Position numbers and translations under genes: made by a program
DNA from: a virus
Virus record (IMG/VR): IMGVR_UViG_3300034082_001419
Span: 57,495 to 121,494 of that record
Strand: one strand, 5' to 3'
Length of the DNA stretch: 64,000 nucleotides
Notes under the pieces: model-generated
Told to the model about the DNA's origin: nothing
What the model saw: the letters and a program-made list of their open reading frames with translations, nothing else
The model's database searches: none
Part shown: piece after piece, positions 42,697 through 49,619 of the stretch
Position numbering within the stretch: the stretch's first letter is position 1
Layout: every line of letters starts with the position of its first letter

Positions 42697-43020
42697 ATGG
42701 AAACTATTAAAGACAAAATCGTAATGTGCAACATCAAATCAATTGATGCTGAAATCTCTATCAACACTAACGGTAAACGTTACAAAAAATGCACATTAAC
42801 TGCATCTTCTGGTAAGAATGCACGTGGTGTGATATACGAAAGTGTATGGAGTAAAGTTGCAGTAGGTGATGATGCTAATGTAGCATTAAGCTTATTGGAT
42901 GACGGAAGAACTATCATCCCATCTGTAATTGGCTTACCACTTGAAAGTCTTACATTTGAAGACTTTGGTGTTGCAGAACCAGTTGCTGAAGCATTTGATG
43001 CTGAAGATTTCAACATCTAA
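42697..43020 (+). CDS. Unknown early protein with acidic C-terminus (107 aa)
   Basis: Beta-rich: DKIVMCNIKSIDAEISINTN, KRYKKCTLTASSGKNARGVI, then SVWSKVAVGDDANVALSLLD. The last ~20 residues are acidic and end FDAEDFNI. Small size, basic beta sheet and acidic tail are reminiscent of single-stranded DNA-binding proteins, but no OB-fold signature can be confirmed by eye. Followed by a strong terminator. Confidence 0.55.
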   Translation: METIKDKIVMCNIKSIDAEISINTNGKRYKKCTLTASSGKNARGVIYESVWSKVAVGDDANVALSLLDDGRTIIPSVIGLPLESLTFEDFGVAEPVAEAFDAEDFNI

Positions 43021-43028
43021 TAATATAA

Positions 43029-43050
43029 CCTCTACCTTAATAGGTAGGGG
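43029..43050 (+). terminator. Terminator after the 107-aa early gene
   Basis: An 8-bp stem (cctctacc with ggtagggg, one wobble, 6-base loop) followed by TTTATTATTTTT. Confidence 0.8.
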
Positions 43051-43143
43051 TTTATTATTTTTATGCTCATTGTGTTTAAATGTATTACTGTGTTTTATAT
43101 ACTATGTATACTATATGTAATATTTCTTGCTACGCAGCTTTAG

Positions 43144-43159
43144 TATCCAACTCAAAACT
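43144..43159 (+). promoter_or_regulatory. Early-region box 5 (TATCCAACTCAAAACT), no gene behind it
   Basis: Matches boxes 1 and 2 at 15 of 16 positions. The upstream ttgctacgcagc resembles the ttgcttcgcagc before box 4. No coding frame follows for 640 bases. Confidence 0.55.
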
Positions 43160-43802
43160 AAATTGGGTTCATTGTATACAGTAATACGGTCAACTGGTAC
43201 ACGGCTCATTGGTCTATTATATACATATGGTCTAACACTAACGGTAAATATATACTCAGTCAGTATCATTAAGCTAATAATAATTAATTTGACACAATAT
43301 ATTATATATAATAATCAAATTGACAGTACTATCCCGTAGTATATAATCAAATTGACAGTGATATAATAGTATATACAATAGGTACAATTAGTATTAAAGA
43401 AGATACAGGAGCATCATTAGGATATAATGGTCTAATGATAATATATCTGGTACAATAAGGATAAGCTTGAAATAGTTTTATCCAGCCTGTGGACAAAGTA
43501 GACTTTGATACTGGTAATCAGGCTATTATCTTTTGAGATAAATATAAATTGTGGGTGAATGAGAGGGTGAAAGAGTAGGACTGTCATACTTCCACCTAAA
43601 TAAACACTTGAGATAGTCTGCATAAATGCCTGATACAGACAATATAATAAGAAATATATAGCTAAATGAGTGAGTATGCACTTATATGACTATATACACT
43701 AGTATTATCTATAGTGTTATTACTCTTATTAGTATTAGTACTATAATGAAAGAAAGTATTATAGTATCCGGTTTCTTAAAAATTCAACTAAAAAATATAA
43801 AT
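43160..43802 (+). other. Long non-coding region, possible origin or non-coding transcript
   Basis: No convincing gene. It holds three TTGACA-containing direct repeats, a TATATTATATATAATA stretch resembling the late-promoter motif on the opposite strand, and an inverted pair of DnaA-box-like 9-mers (43478-43486 and 43488-43496). Open frames present have atypical starts and composition. Located soon after the strand switch, where phage origins often lie. Confidence 0.5.
43280..43359 (+). repeat. Three direct repeats containing AAATTGACA
   Basis: The 17-mer ataatcaaattgacagt occurs exactly at 43311-43327 and 43343-43359, and in diverged form at 43280-43294 (ataattaatttgaca). TTGACA starts are at 43289, 43320 and 43352, spacing 31-32 bases, about three helical turns. 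Confidence 0.75.
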
Positions 43803-44099
43803 ATGAAAATCTCAACAATGACATTTGGAGCACAGTCTCCTCAGCAAGACCTTAGATACATAAAGTATAAGGCAAGACCAGAGTTTCAAGACTTTGATAT
43901 GAAAAATGATAAAGGTAACTATGGTACAAGAAGAAGAACTAGACCATGGGATAAATGTTGGTTTAGTAATAAACCTGGACTAATTAACATTACAGTTGAA
44001 GAAGCTTGTAAGTTAAATCCTTCTTATATGAAATGGGTATATATCAACTTAAATATTAAGTGGTCGGTATATAGTATCCAGATTTTTGAAAAATTATAA
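43803..44099 (+). CDS. Hypothetical phage protein (98 aa)
   Basis: Start chosen at ATG 43803 (MKISTMTFGAQSPQQDLRYI); the longer frame upstream has a low-complexity Ile/Ser leader. Central basic part TRRRTRPWDKCWF, then ITVEEACKLNPSYMKWVYIN with LNIKWS. This last part (EEACKxNPxYMxW) recurs in small phage proteins of Bacteroidota. Function unknown. Confidence 0.6.
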   Translation: MKISTMTFGAQSPQQDLRYIKYKARPEFQDFDMKNDKGNYGTRRRTRPWDKCWFSNKPGLINITVEEACKLNPSYMKWVYINLNIKWSVYSIQIFEKL

Positions 44100-44123
44100 A
44101 ACAACAAATAAAACTGAAAAGAA

Positions 44124-44372
44124 ATGAAACTGATAATGATGATAATGGTGATGGTAGCTACAGGATGTGCTACTTCACATGGTGGATGTAATTATGCTAA
44201 AGCCAAAGCTTACAATGATAAACAAATGAAAAAAGCTAAAAGACATAGAATGTCTTATGCTAATAATATTCATAATCCAGAGAATAATGAATATATAAAT
44301 GAAATAGCATTTAATGAAGGTATCTCTTATGAAGAGGTAACTCAGGAAATGTTTAATGAAAGATACAGATGA
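44124..44372 (+). CDS. Small lipoprotein (82 aa)
   Basis: Signal peptide MKLIMMIMVMVATGCATSHG with lipobox ATGC. The mature part is Lys/Asn/Tyr-rich (NYAKAKAYNDKQMKKAKRHR) and ends acidic (EGISYEEVTQEMFNERYR). Resembles the 39-kb lipoprotein in layout. Possibly an envelope-located superinfection-exclusion or surface-modification protein (inference). ATGA overlap with the next gene. Confidence 0.65.
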   Translation: MKLIMMIMVMVATGCATSHGGCNYAKAKAYNDKQMKKAKRHRMSYANNIHNPENNEYINEIAFNEGISYEEVTQEMFNERYR

Positions 44373-44518
44373 GATTTAGTATTACTTATACAATAGGTAG
44401 GTTACCGTATACTGAGATAGTTAACTGTACTACCGTAGGTGAATTAAGCATAGCTATTGAGTTAGTTATGCTTGAAAATGATTTATTAAGAAGCCAAATC
44501 ACTGTACATGAGCAATGA
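44369..44518 (+). CDS. Small protein (49 aa)
   Basis: MRFSITYTIGRLPYTEIVNC start, helical LSIAIELVMLENDLL, end HEQ. Coupled to the lipoprotein by ATGA and overlapping the next gene by 11 bases. Function unknown. Confidence 0.5.
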   Translation: MRFSITYTIGRLPYTEIVNCTTVGELSIAIELVMLENDLLRSQITVHEQ

Positions 44519-44696
44519 TGAAGAAGAGTTCAAAACTATTACATCAAGGTTTGACCTGGAGGATTGGAGAACTGTAAGAAATGAAGACTATTGGAAATCA
44601 GATGAGATATATAGTCAAGTAGAAAGATTAAGATATAAGTTAGTGCGCTTGAGACACTATGATAAATATGGTACAGTATTAGAAATAAGAGAATAA
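44508..44696 (+). CDS. Small acidic protein (62 aa)
   Basis: MSNDEEEFKTITSRFDLEDW start, then RLRYKLVRLRHYDKYGTVLE. Acidic N-terminal half, basic C-terminal half. Its stop overlaps the next ATG (TAATG). Function unknown. Confidence 0.5.
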   Translation: MSNDEEEFKTITSRFDLEDWRTVRNEDYWKSDEIYSQVERLRYKLVRLRHYDKYGTVLEIRE

Positions 44697-44983
44697 TGGT
44701 AGAGTTTGCGGGATTTAAGTGTGAGGTACAAGTAGAAAAGTATCAGTCAGGTTATAAAGCATTAAGATTAGTAGACCAAGAAGATGGTCAGTCAGTTGTA
44801 ATAGCTACAGTTAATCTTGATGAGCTTGACTCAGATGAAATAGCTATAAAAGACTATAGTGAAAATGAAGGAATATATAATGCATTATTAAATGCAGGAG
44901 TAATAACACCAAAACATAGAGAATTAAGTACAGGTTATGTTACTGTACCAGTGTGTAAACTAACAGAATATTATACACTATGA
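44696..44983 (+). CDS. Small hypothetical protein (95 aa)
   Basis: Mixed alpha/beta: MVEFAGFKCEVQVEKYQSGY, then ALRLVDQEDGQSVVIATVNL and LDELDSDEIAIKDYSENEGI. End TVPVCKLTEYYTL. ATGA coupling to the next gene. No family recognised with confidence. Confidence 0.55.
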   Translation: MVEFAGFKCEVQVEKYQSGYKALRLVDQEDGQSVVIATVNLDELDSDEIAIKDYSENEGIYNALLNAGVITPKHRELSTGYVTVPVCKLTEYYTL

Positions 44984-45396
44984 AAGAAGAATTTGTAACA
45001 TACGAAACTGCATTAGCTTTGAAGGAATTAGGTTTTAATGAACCTTGTTTGGTTTATTGGGTATTTGATGGTAAAGAAATTACATTTTCAACATCACATA
45101 ATAAAAGTGGATGGTCCATGATTGGATATAAAAACAGTCAAATGAATAAAAAAGCAGGTTTATGTACAGCACCACTTAAACAACAAGCATTTAGATGGTT
45201 TAGAGAAAAGTATAAACCCGAAGAACTAAACTTTTACATACACTTGCTAGATACACATACAATACCTAAAGAATATTTACCATGTTATACTATTAGAAGG
45301 GGTGTGAACATTATTGAAATAAAAACAAGTGATACTTATGAAGAAGCAGAATCAGTGTGTATAGATAAATTAATAGAAATTATTAAAAACAAATAA
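44980..45396 (+). CDS. Conserved-type Bacteroidota phage protein (138 aa)
   Basis: Starts MKEEFVTYETALALKELGFN and has APLKQQAFRWFREKY, a pairing I recall from many uncharacterised proteins of Bacteroidota phages and mobile elements. A domain of mixed alpha/beta follows (IPKEYLPCYTIRRGVNIIEI). No catalytic motif. Function unknown. Confidence 0.6.
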   Translation: MKEEFVTYETALALKELGFNEPCLVYWVFDGKEITFSTSHNKSGWSMIGYKNSQMNKKAGLCTAPLKQQAFRWFREKYKPEELNFYIHLLDTHTIPKEYLPCYTIRRGVNIIEIKTSDTYEEAESVCIDKLIEIIKNK

Positions 45397-45398
45397 AT

Positions 45399-45584
45399 AT
45401 GAAAGCAGGAACATTAATAGTAATTGCTTTATCAATTGCAGCATTAGTAGGAGAAATTAAATGCATAGTAAAAGCATTTGATTGTAATTGGGAACCAGTT
45501 GGTAAAGCAGAAATATGCTATACTGTATCAGTAGTAACCGGATTAGGTTGTATTGTAGGATATATTGATATCAAGGATAAATAA
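45399..45584 (+). CDS. Small membrane protein (61 aa)
   Basis: Two hydrophobic stretches (TLIVIALSIAALVGEI and CYTVSVVTGLGCIVGYIDI) separated by a short Cys-containing loop (KCIVKAFDCNWEP). Probably membrane-inserted. Follows the previous gene by 2 bases. Confidence 0.5.
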   Translation: MKAGTLIVIALSIAALVGEIKCIVKAFDCNWEPVGKAEICYTVSVVTGLGCIVGYIDIKDK

Positions 45585-45589
45585 AGATT

Positions 45590-45673
45590 ATGAAAAAATA
45601 TTGGACACAAATCATCCTGTTTTATTTAACAATGTTTAGTGTAGGGTTTTTAATTGTAAGATTTTTATTATAA
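45590..45673 (+). CDS. Single-helix membrane peptide (27 aa)
   Basis: MKKYWTQIILFYLTMFSVGF then LIVRFLL. Basic start and one transmembrane helix. One of several mini-membrane peptides in the plus-strand block (also 46329, 47125, 54575, 58462). Coding is plausible but short. Confidence 0.4.
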   Translation: MKKYWTQIILFYLTMFSVGFLIVRFLL

Positions 45674-45984
45674 ATTGTTCTTCCCTTATGTTGAAATATA
45701 CATTGAATTCACCAGATAAATGAGGACTGGACCTAAGTACTAAAGGGAAATATGTACAAATGTGTTGTTCCCTTGAGAAAGGAACTAGGGTCAAAACGGA
45801 GCATAGGAAGGGTGAAGATTGCTACAACACAGAGGGTCTCAACCTCAAACAGATTGACACAAAGGCATGAACAGTGGTGTTGTCGTAAAGTGTTATAAGA
45901 TTAATGGTAGCTAAAAAATAAATCTTATGACTAGGCTCTCGGCAGTACGTTACACAATCTGAACAGGTGCTTCCTGTTATTTAT
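45674..45984 (+). ncRNA. Structured non-coding RNA candidate
   Basis: About 310 bases without a plausible frame but with strong pairings: acaacac 45824-45830 with gtgttgt 45877-45883, an inner 4-bp hairpin with a 7-base loop (gagg...cctc, 45832-45846), ataagatt 45895-45902 with aatcttat 45921-45928, and an aacagg-tgctt-cctgtt hairpin near 45962-45978. GC content is clearly higher than in flanking genes. I see no group I intron or tmRNA core. Ends are approximate. Confidence 0.45.
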
Positions 45985-46089
45985 AGTGGTATGGCGGAAT
46001 TGGTAGACGCTAAATTAATGGGTGGATAGCGTGCCATTGGGGTAGAACCAAGAAAGTTACGTGTACAGGTTCGAGTCCTGTTGCCGCTG
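45985..46089 (+). tRNA. Class II tRNA-like (Leu-type) gene with abnormal anticodon region
   Basis: A seven-base acceptor stem AGTGGTA with TGCCGCT (two wobbles), D arm of Leu/Ser type (GCGGAATTGGTAGACGC) and a perfect T arm ACAGG-TTCGAGT-CCTGT are present. Between D and T arms there are about 54 bases rather than the usual 32-37, and no standard 5-bp anticodon stem with 7-base loop can be drawn; AATGG...CCATT with a 12-base loop is the best. The 3' CCA is not encoded. Either intron-bearing, degraded or a tRNA mimic. Confidence 0.55.
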
Positions 46090-46103
46090 CAAACATATTT
46101 GAT

Positions 46104-46232
46104 ATGAGTAATGAAAAAGAGAAAGATAATGGTCAATCTATGAACCAGAAAATCATGGAAAGGTTAGTTAAATACAATAAAGAAAAAGAAAATGGCAGAG
46201 GAACTGAAAAGTCTAAGAGAGAGTCTAAATGA
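46104..46232 (+). CDS. Small charged protein (42 aa)
   Basis: MSNEKEKDNGQSMNQKIMER then Lys/Glu-rich tail. It overlaps the following gene by 41 bases in another frame, so at most one of the two may be well translated. Weak evidence. Confidence 0.35.
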   Translation: MSNEKEKDNGQSMNQKIMERLVKYNKEKENGRGTEKSKRESK

Positions 46233-46329
46233 CGTTGATGCATTGAATGCATCTTGGGACGTAAAAGAGTACATCAAGAATGAGATTGCTTATGCAATTA
46301 TGTGTTTAGAATTTGCATTAGAAGCATAA
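46192..46329 (+). CDS. Small helical protein (45 aa)
   Basis: MAEELKSLRESLNDVDALNA then EYIKNEIAYAIMCLEFALEA. Helical, better protein character than the frame it overlaps. Stop overlaps the next ATG (TAATG). Confidence 0.5.
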   Translation: MAEELKSLRESLNDVDALNASWDVKEYIKNEIAYAIMCLEFALEA

Positions 46330-46424
46330 TGGAGACACTAATTGTAATTACTTGCTCAATAGCAGCAGTATTATTGGTAGCAATAGTAGTAATAGAGGTA
46401 GAAAAACGTAGTATTAACAAGTAA
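46329..46424 (+). CDS. Single-helix membrane peptide (31 aa)
   Basis: METLIVITCSIAAVLLVAIV then VIEVEKRSINK. One transmembrane helix with a short charged tail. Coupled to the upstream gene by a TAATG overlap. Confidence 0.45.
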   Translation: METLIVITCSIAAVLLVAIVVIEVEKRSINK

Positions 46425-46459
46425 ACATTTGGTCATGTTTATATAATTCAGAAAAAGAT

Positions 46460-46684
46460 ATGTATAATATTAACGTAATTAATTCAGTGATAGGCTTTGA
46501 TAAAGCTTGTCAACTTGAGGTAGACGGTAAAGTACTTACAGGAGGTGTAACTAGAACAGTTATGCCTACTGTATATGGTATAGTAAGTGAAGAGTGTGTT
46601 AACAATACACTTGATATTGAGGTGTTTGATCACTTTAACTGGGAGTTATTCTTTAGGTTAAGGTCTATAAAGAACTCAAGATGA
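46460..46684 (+). CDS. Small hypothetical protein (74 aa)
   Basis: MYNINVINSVIGFDKACQLE start, beta-rich VDGKVLTGGVTRTVMPTVYG then DHFNWELFFRLRSIKN. ATGA overlap with the next gene. Function unknown. Confidence 0.5.
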   Translation: MYNINVINSVIGFDKACQLEVDGKVLTGGVTRTVMPTVYGIVSEECVNNTLDIEVFDHFNWELFFRLRSIKNSR

Positions 46685-47094
46685 GCCAAGTAACAATAAC
46701 AGTAGATGAAGAAATCTTAGTTAATTCATTAGATGCATTCATTGGACATGGTGAGATAAGGGATCTGGTTAAAGATATGTTTAACCATAGTGATAAGGCT
46801 AAGAAATTACTTGGTAGGTTATTATTAGGTGAGAAATTATCTGAAAAACCAAAAATTGGTCAAATGGGTCTATTCAAGATTCAAGGACAATGGTTCACTA
46901 ATAGAGATACTACAAAAGATACAGACCTAGATTTAAAAGGTTATATATCTTGTAGAGTAAGTGGATTATGTGCTTATACTGATTATTCACCAATTAAAGT
47001 AGAAGTTCCTACATATGATGCATCAGGTAAAATAGATATTATAATAACGGGATTAGACTATGATGAATTCATATGGTTGGAAGAAGATAAATAA
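46681..47094 (+). CDS. Hypothetical protein (137 aa)
   Basis: MSQVTITVDEEILVNSLDAF then helical IRDLVKDMFNHSDKAKKLLG, and a beta domain (GQMGLFKIQGQWFTNRDTTK). Acidic tail GLDYDEFIWLEEDK. Function unknown. Confidence 0.5.
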   Translation: MSQVTITVDEEILVNSLDAFIGHGEIRDLVKDMFNHSDKAKKLLGRLLLGEKLSEKPKIGQMGLFKIQGQWFTNRDTTKDTDLDLKGYISCRVSGLCAYTDYSPIKVEVPTYDASGKIDIIITGLDYDEFIWLEEDK

Positions 47095-47124
47095 AACATT
47101 AAAGATAGTATCTGAGTATACTAC

Positions 47125-47202
47125 ATGACCAGAAAAATAATAATTTGGGGAGTATTAATATTCCCCATTGTTATTTTTAGCTATATAATGATGGTTTTGT
47201 GA
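47125..47202 (+). CDS. Possible membrane peptide (25 aa) or terminator hairpin
   Basis: MTRKIIIWGVLIFPIVIFSY. The same bases contain an inverted repeat ggggagtatt/aatattcccc followed by T-rich sequence, so the stretch could instead be a terminator. Both readings are possible. Confidence 0.3.
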   Translation: MTRKIIIWGVLIFPIVIFSYIMMVL

Positions 47203-47257
47203 TTTAAATTGTTATTATTTTGCATATAAGCAGTAACTTTAGGCATATTTAAAAATA

Positions 47258-47536
47258 ATGCAATATCAGTTACCAAATGGACGTGTAATAAATATCACAA
47301 TAGAACAGTATTTGTCTATGAGTGATAATGATATTCAGTACTTATTATGTACAAATGCAGGTGAATCAATTCACAATCCTTTCACTGGCTCTGCACTAGA
47401 TGAAAACACCACAGAAAAACAAGAAAAGATTTATGACTTCACATTCAATGTTGATGATGAAGCAGAAATAAAAGAGATATCTATTGAGGACTTAACTCAA
47501 GAAGATATAGATAGAATAGATAGTCTGGATAATTAA
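47258..47536 (+). CDS. Small acidic protein (92 aa)
   Basis: MQYQLPNGRVINITIEQYLS start, then NDIQYLLCTNAGESIHNPF, strongly acidic end (EDLTQEDIDRIDSLDN). A small phage protein that may regulate or bind DNA-mimetically; no family recognised. Confidence 0.55.
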   Translation: MQYQLPNGRVINITIEQYLSMSDNDIQYLLCTNAGESIHNPFTGSALDENTTEKQEKIYDFTFNVDDEAEIKEISIEDLTQEDIDRIDSLDN

Positions 47537-47632
47537 AATCTTAACTTGGGAGTGTAGACCAAGGAATAGCTAAAATCATACACAACAATCAATTATAAAA
47601 TAAAATAGTGTTAACCGTAAAAAACATGTATT

Positions 47633-48109
47633 ATGGAATCAAAAGTTAAAGTTACTGGTGATGAACTAGGTAATGTTATCTATCAGTCAGTAAACAATCC
47701 TGAGTATGGATATGTAAGAGTAGAACAAGTTAGATCTATGTATGATGACAACTCATTCTTAAGAAGAAGAGTAGTTAGTGCATTAATACAAGGGAGTATG
47801 GAAGACTTGAAACAAGAAGGTTATTATCTTGGTCAGGATTTACCAGGAAAAATTGCCATTATTGAATCATTGAACCCAACAAACAAAAAAGACCATACTA
47901 AAAACATTAAAACTGCAGGTAATACTGGAGTAGTGTGTAAAGTAGGTAATAAACCAATTTATAGAAAAACTATCTATACAATCATTACTAATGTAACTGA
48001 TGAATTGGTTAAGCATGATAATGTGGATGAAATTAAAGCAGCTAATAATTTAAGTAGTATTAGACCGTCTGCAATTCATCCGTCAGCATCAAGTGAGTTC
48101 AATATTTAA
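47633..48109 (+). CDS. Phage protein, ssDNA-binding candidate (158 aa)
   Basis: Starts MESKVKVTGDELGNVIYQSV, with YGYVRVEQVRSMYDDNSFLR and LPGKIAIIESLNP, then PIYRKTIYTIITNVTDELVK. The overall type, beta-rich with a disordered Ser/Ala tail ending SSEFNI, suggests a nucleic-acid-binding protein. The C-terminal FNI is shared with the 107-aa protein at 42697. Its own strong terminator follows. Confidence 0.5.
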   Translation: MESKVKVTGDELGNVIYQSVNNPEYGYVRVEQVRSMYDDNSFLRRRVVSALIQGSMEDLKQEGYYLGQDLPGKIAIIESLNPTNKKDHTKNIKTAGNTGVVCKVGNKPIYRKTIYTIITNVTDELVKHDNVDEIKAANNLSSIRPSAIHPSASSEFNI

Positions 48110-48138
48110 GTAGGTATATATAATCAACAATGTATATA

Positions 48139-48167
48139 GGGATAGTGTTAAAGCTATCCCTTTTTTT
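48139..48167 (+). terminator. Terminator after the 158-aa gene
   Basis: A 7-bp stem gggatag with ctatccc, 8-base loop, followed by seven T. Confidence 0.9.
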
Positions 48168-48184
48168 ATTAATTGTAAAAACTA

Positions 48185-48682
48185 ATGGTCATGGAGTTAC
48201 AAGAAAAGAATTTAGAGTATAAAGGTAAGTTAGAGGCTTATCAATTGTATAAAGGTGAAACTTATATGCAATATGAAAAAGATAATTATAATGATTATCA
48301 AAACCATTTATATAAAAGAGCTTTACACGGGTTAAGTGCATTTACTCAAGAAGAATTAGCTACTATGTGTAGTAAAAAGAAACAGAGAGTAAGTAAAGTA
48401 TATATGAAAGGTCAAAGTATTATTAATCTGTATAAGCAAAAGTTAACTAATGCTTATAGTAATTTTATATTCAAGACATTATTTCCTGAAAGTCCTCTTA
48501 CACAATTCTTTGTAGAGACAGAAGAAACTGATGCTGAGTTTAAAAATACACTGACATTCAAGCAATTAGGTATAACTAAAGATCAAATTGTAGGTATCTT
48601 TATAACTGAAGGCATATTACCTAAAAACTTTTATGAGTTGAAAAAAGACATGAATGCTTTACCAAGATTAAGACAAAAATAA
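48185..48682 (+). CDS. Hypothetical phage protein (165 aa)
   Basis: Starts at ATG 48185 or 48191 (both in frame). Helical N-terminal part with ALHGLSAFTQEELATMCSKK and RVSKVYMKGQSIINLYKQKL, then TLTFKQLGITKDQIVGIFIT. The KKKQRVSKV plus QxxInxxKQ pattern is reminiscent of small phage DNA-binding or transcription proteins. Role unknown; ends with a terminator. Confidence 0.55.
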   Translation: MVMELQEKNLEYKGKLEAYQLYKGETYMQYEKDNYNDYQNHLYKRALHGLSAFTQEELATMCSKKKQRVSKVYMKGQSIINLYKQKLTNAYSNFIFKTLFPESPLTQFFVETEETDAEFKNTLTFKQLGITKDQIVGIFITEGILPKNFYELKKDMNALPRLRQK

Positions 48683-48689
48683 TATTAAT

Positions 48690-48715
48690 GGGTAGATGTA
48701 ACAGTCTACCCTTTT
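48690..48715 (+). terminator. Terminator after the 165-aa gene
   Basis: A 7-bp stem gggtaga with tctaccc, 8-base loop, followed by TTTT. Confidence 0.85.
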
Positions 48716-48726
48716 AAACTATTAAA

Positions 48727-49179
48727 ATGAAAAAATTATTATTAAGTATATTTACACTTTTATTAATTGAAAGTACATATGCACAATGGATAAATAAAAG
48801 TGTGAATAATGGGTTTGATGATCCATATAGAATATGTTACACAAAAGAAAGTAATGAAACTGTTTTAAAACTTGAAAATGTAGATGGTGATATAGTACTT
48901 TATCTTCAAGGTGGATATTTTTGTGATGATGCACCAATTGTAGATATTTCTTTTTTAGTAAATGGTGCCTGGAAAAAATATGCTACAGAAGCCACAAAAG
49001 GAACTCAAAGCAATTCTTTATTTTTAGTTGATGATATGAGTACAAGTGATGCACTTGTAGACTTTTTAAATGCAACTTCTGTTAAATTAAGAGTTAATGA
49101 AAGTCACTGTGAAAATAATTACTATCAATTTAATATGTCTGGAAGTACAGCAGCATATAAATTCATTAGTAATTATTAA
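48727..49179 (+). CDS. Secreted or periplasmic protein (150 aa)
   Basis: A clear signal peptide (KKLLLSIFTLLLIESTYAQ, cleavage after Ala-Gln or Tyr-Ala) precedes a small beta-rich domain. Cys residues CYTKES, FCDDAP and SHCENNY could form disulphides in the periplasm. It lies alone between terminators and the HNH gene. Possible envelope-targeted effector or superinfection factor. Confidence 0.55.
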   Translation: MKKLLLSIFTLLLIESTYAQWINKSVNNGFDDPYRICYTKESNETVLKLENVDGDIVLYLQGGYFCDDAPIVDISFLVNGAWKKYATEATKGTQSNSLFLVDDMSTSDALVDFLNATSVKLRVNESHCENNYYQFNMSGSTAAYKFISNY

Positions 49180-49188
49180 GTTTGAGTA

Positions 49189-49581
49189 ATGGAAAAGAAA
49201 AAAAAGTACTGCTCAGGGTGTGATTCTGAGCAGTATATTTGGAAAGCACATGAAGGCAATAAGTATTGCAAAAACTGTTGGGGTAAGATACAATCTAAAG
49301 ATCCAGATCATAAGGTTATACCTCAAGTATCAGCTAAGAGAAAGAAACTTGATGCTGAATATTTACTACTAAGAAAAAAGCATATGGAGAATAATGCATT
49401 ATGTCAAGTAAAAGTTGGTGGTTGTACTAATCTCGGATCAGACATACACCATACTTTTGCAGGATCAAATAGAAATGCGTTTTATTTAATACAAAGCACC
49501 TGGCTTGTTGTTTGCCGTAACTGTCATGATCATATTCATATGAATCCAGCAGAAGCAAGAACAATGGGTTGGTTAAAATAA
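49189..49581 (+). CDS. HNH-type nuclease
   Basis: 130 aa. N-terminal zinc pair CSGC...YCKNCWGK, then CQVKVGGCTNLGSDIHHTFA and a second pair VVCRNCHDHIHMNPAEA. The IHH and CHDHIH elements with flanking Cys pairs match HNH endonucleases of phages. It may act in recombination, packaging or as a homing nuclease. Free-standing, with no intron border seen around it. Confidence 0.75.
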   Translation: MEKKKKYCSGCDSEQYIWKAHEGNKYCKNCWGKIQSKDPDHKVIPQVSAKRKKLDAEYLLLRKKHMENNALCQVKVGGCTNLGSDIHHTFAGSNRNAFYLIQSTWLVVCRNCHDHIHMNPAEARTMGWLK

Positions 49582-49619
49582 ACTGAAAAAACAATAACTG
49601 AAATTAAAAAACTGAAAAG

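Noticed and set aside
43127-43339. Possible 70-aa gene after box 5
   Set aside because: It needs a TTG start before the box, covers the direct repeats, and has no protein-like features.
43432-43623. Minus-strand 63-codon frame in the non-coding region
   Set aside because: Isolated, no promoter or neighbours, low-complexity hydrophobic sequence.
45674-46089. tmRNA or group I intron
   Set aside because: No tag-peptide frame, no typical tmRNA ends, and no P7/R-S group I core; the tRNA-like part is of class II with a normal D and T arm.
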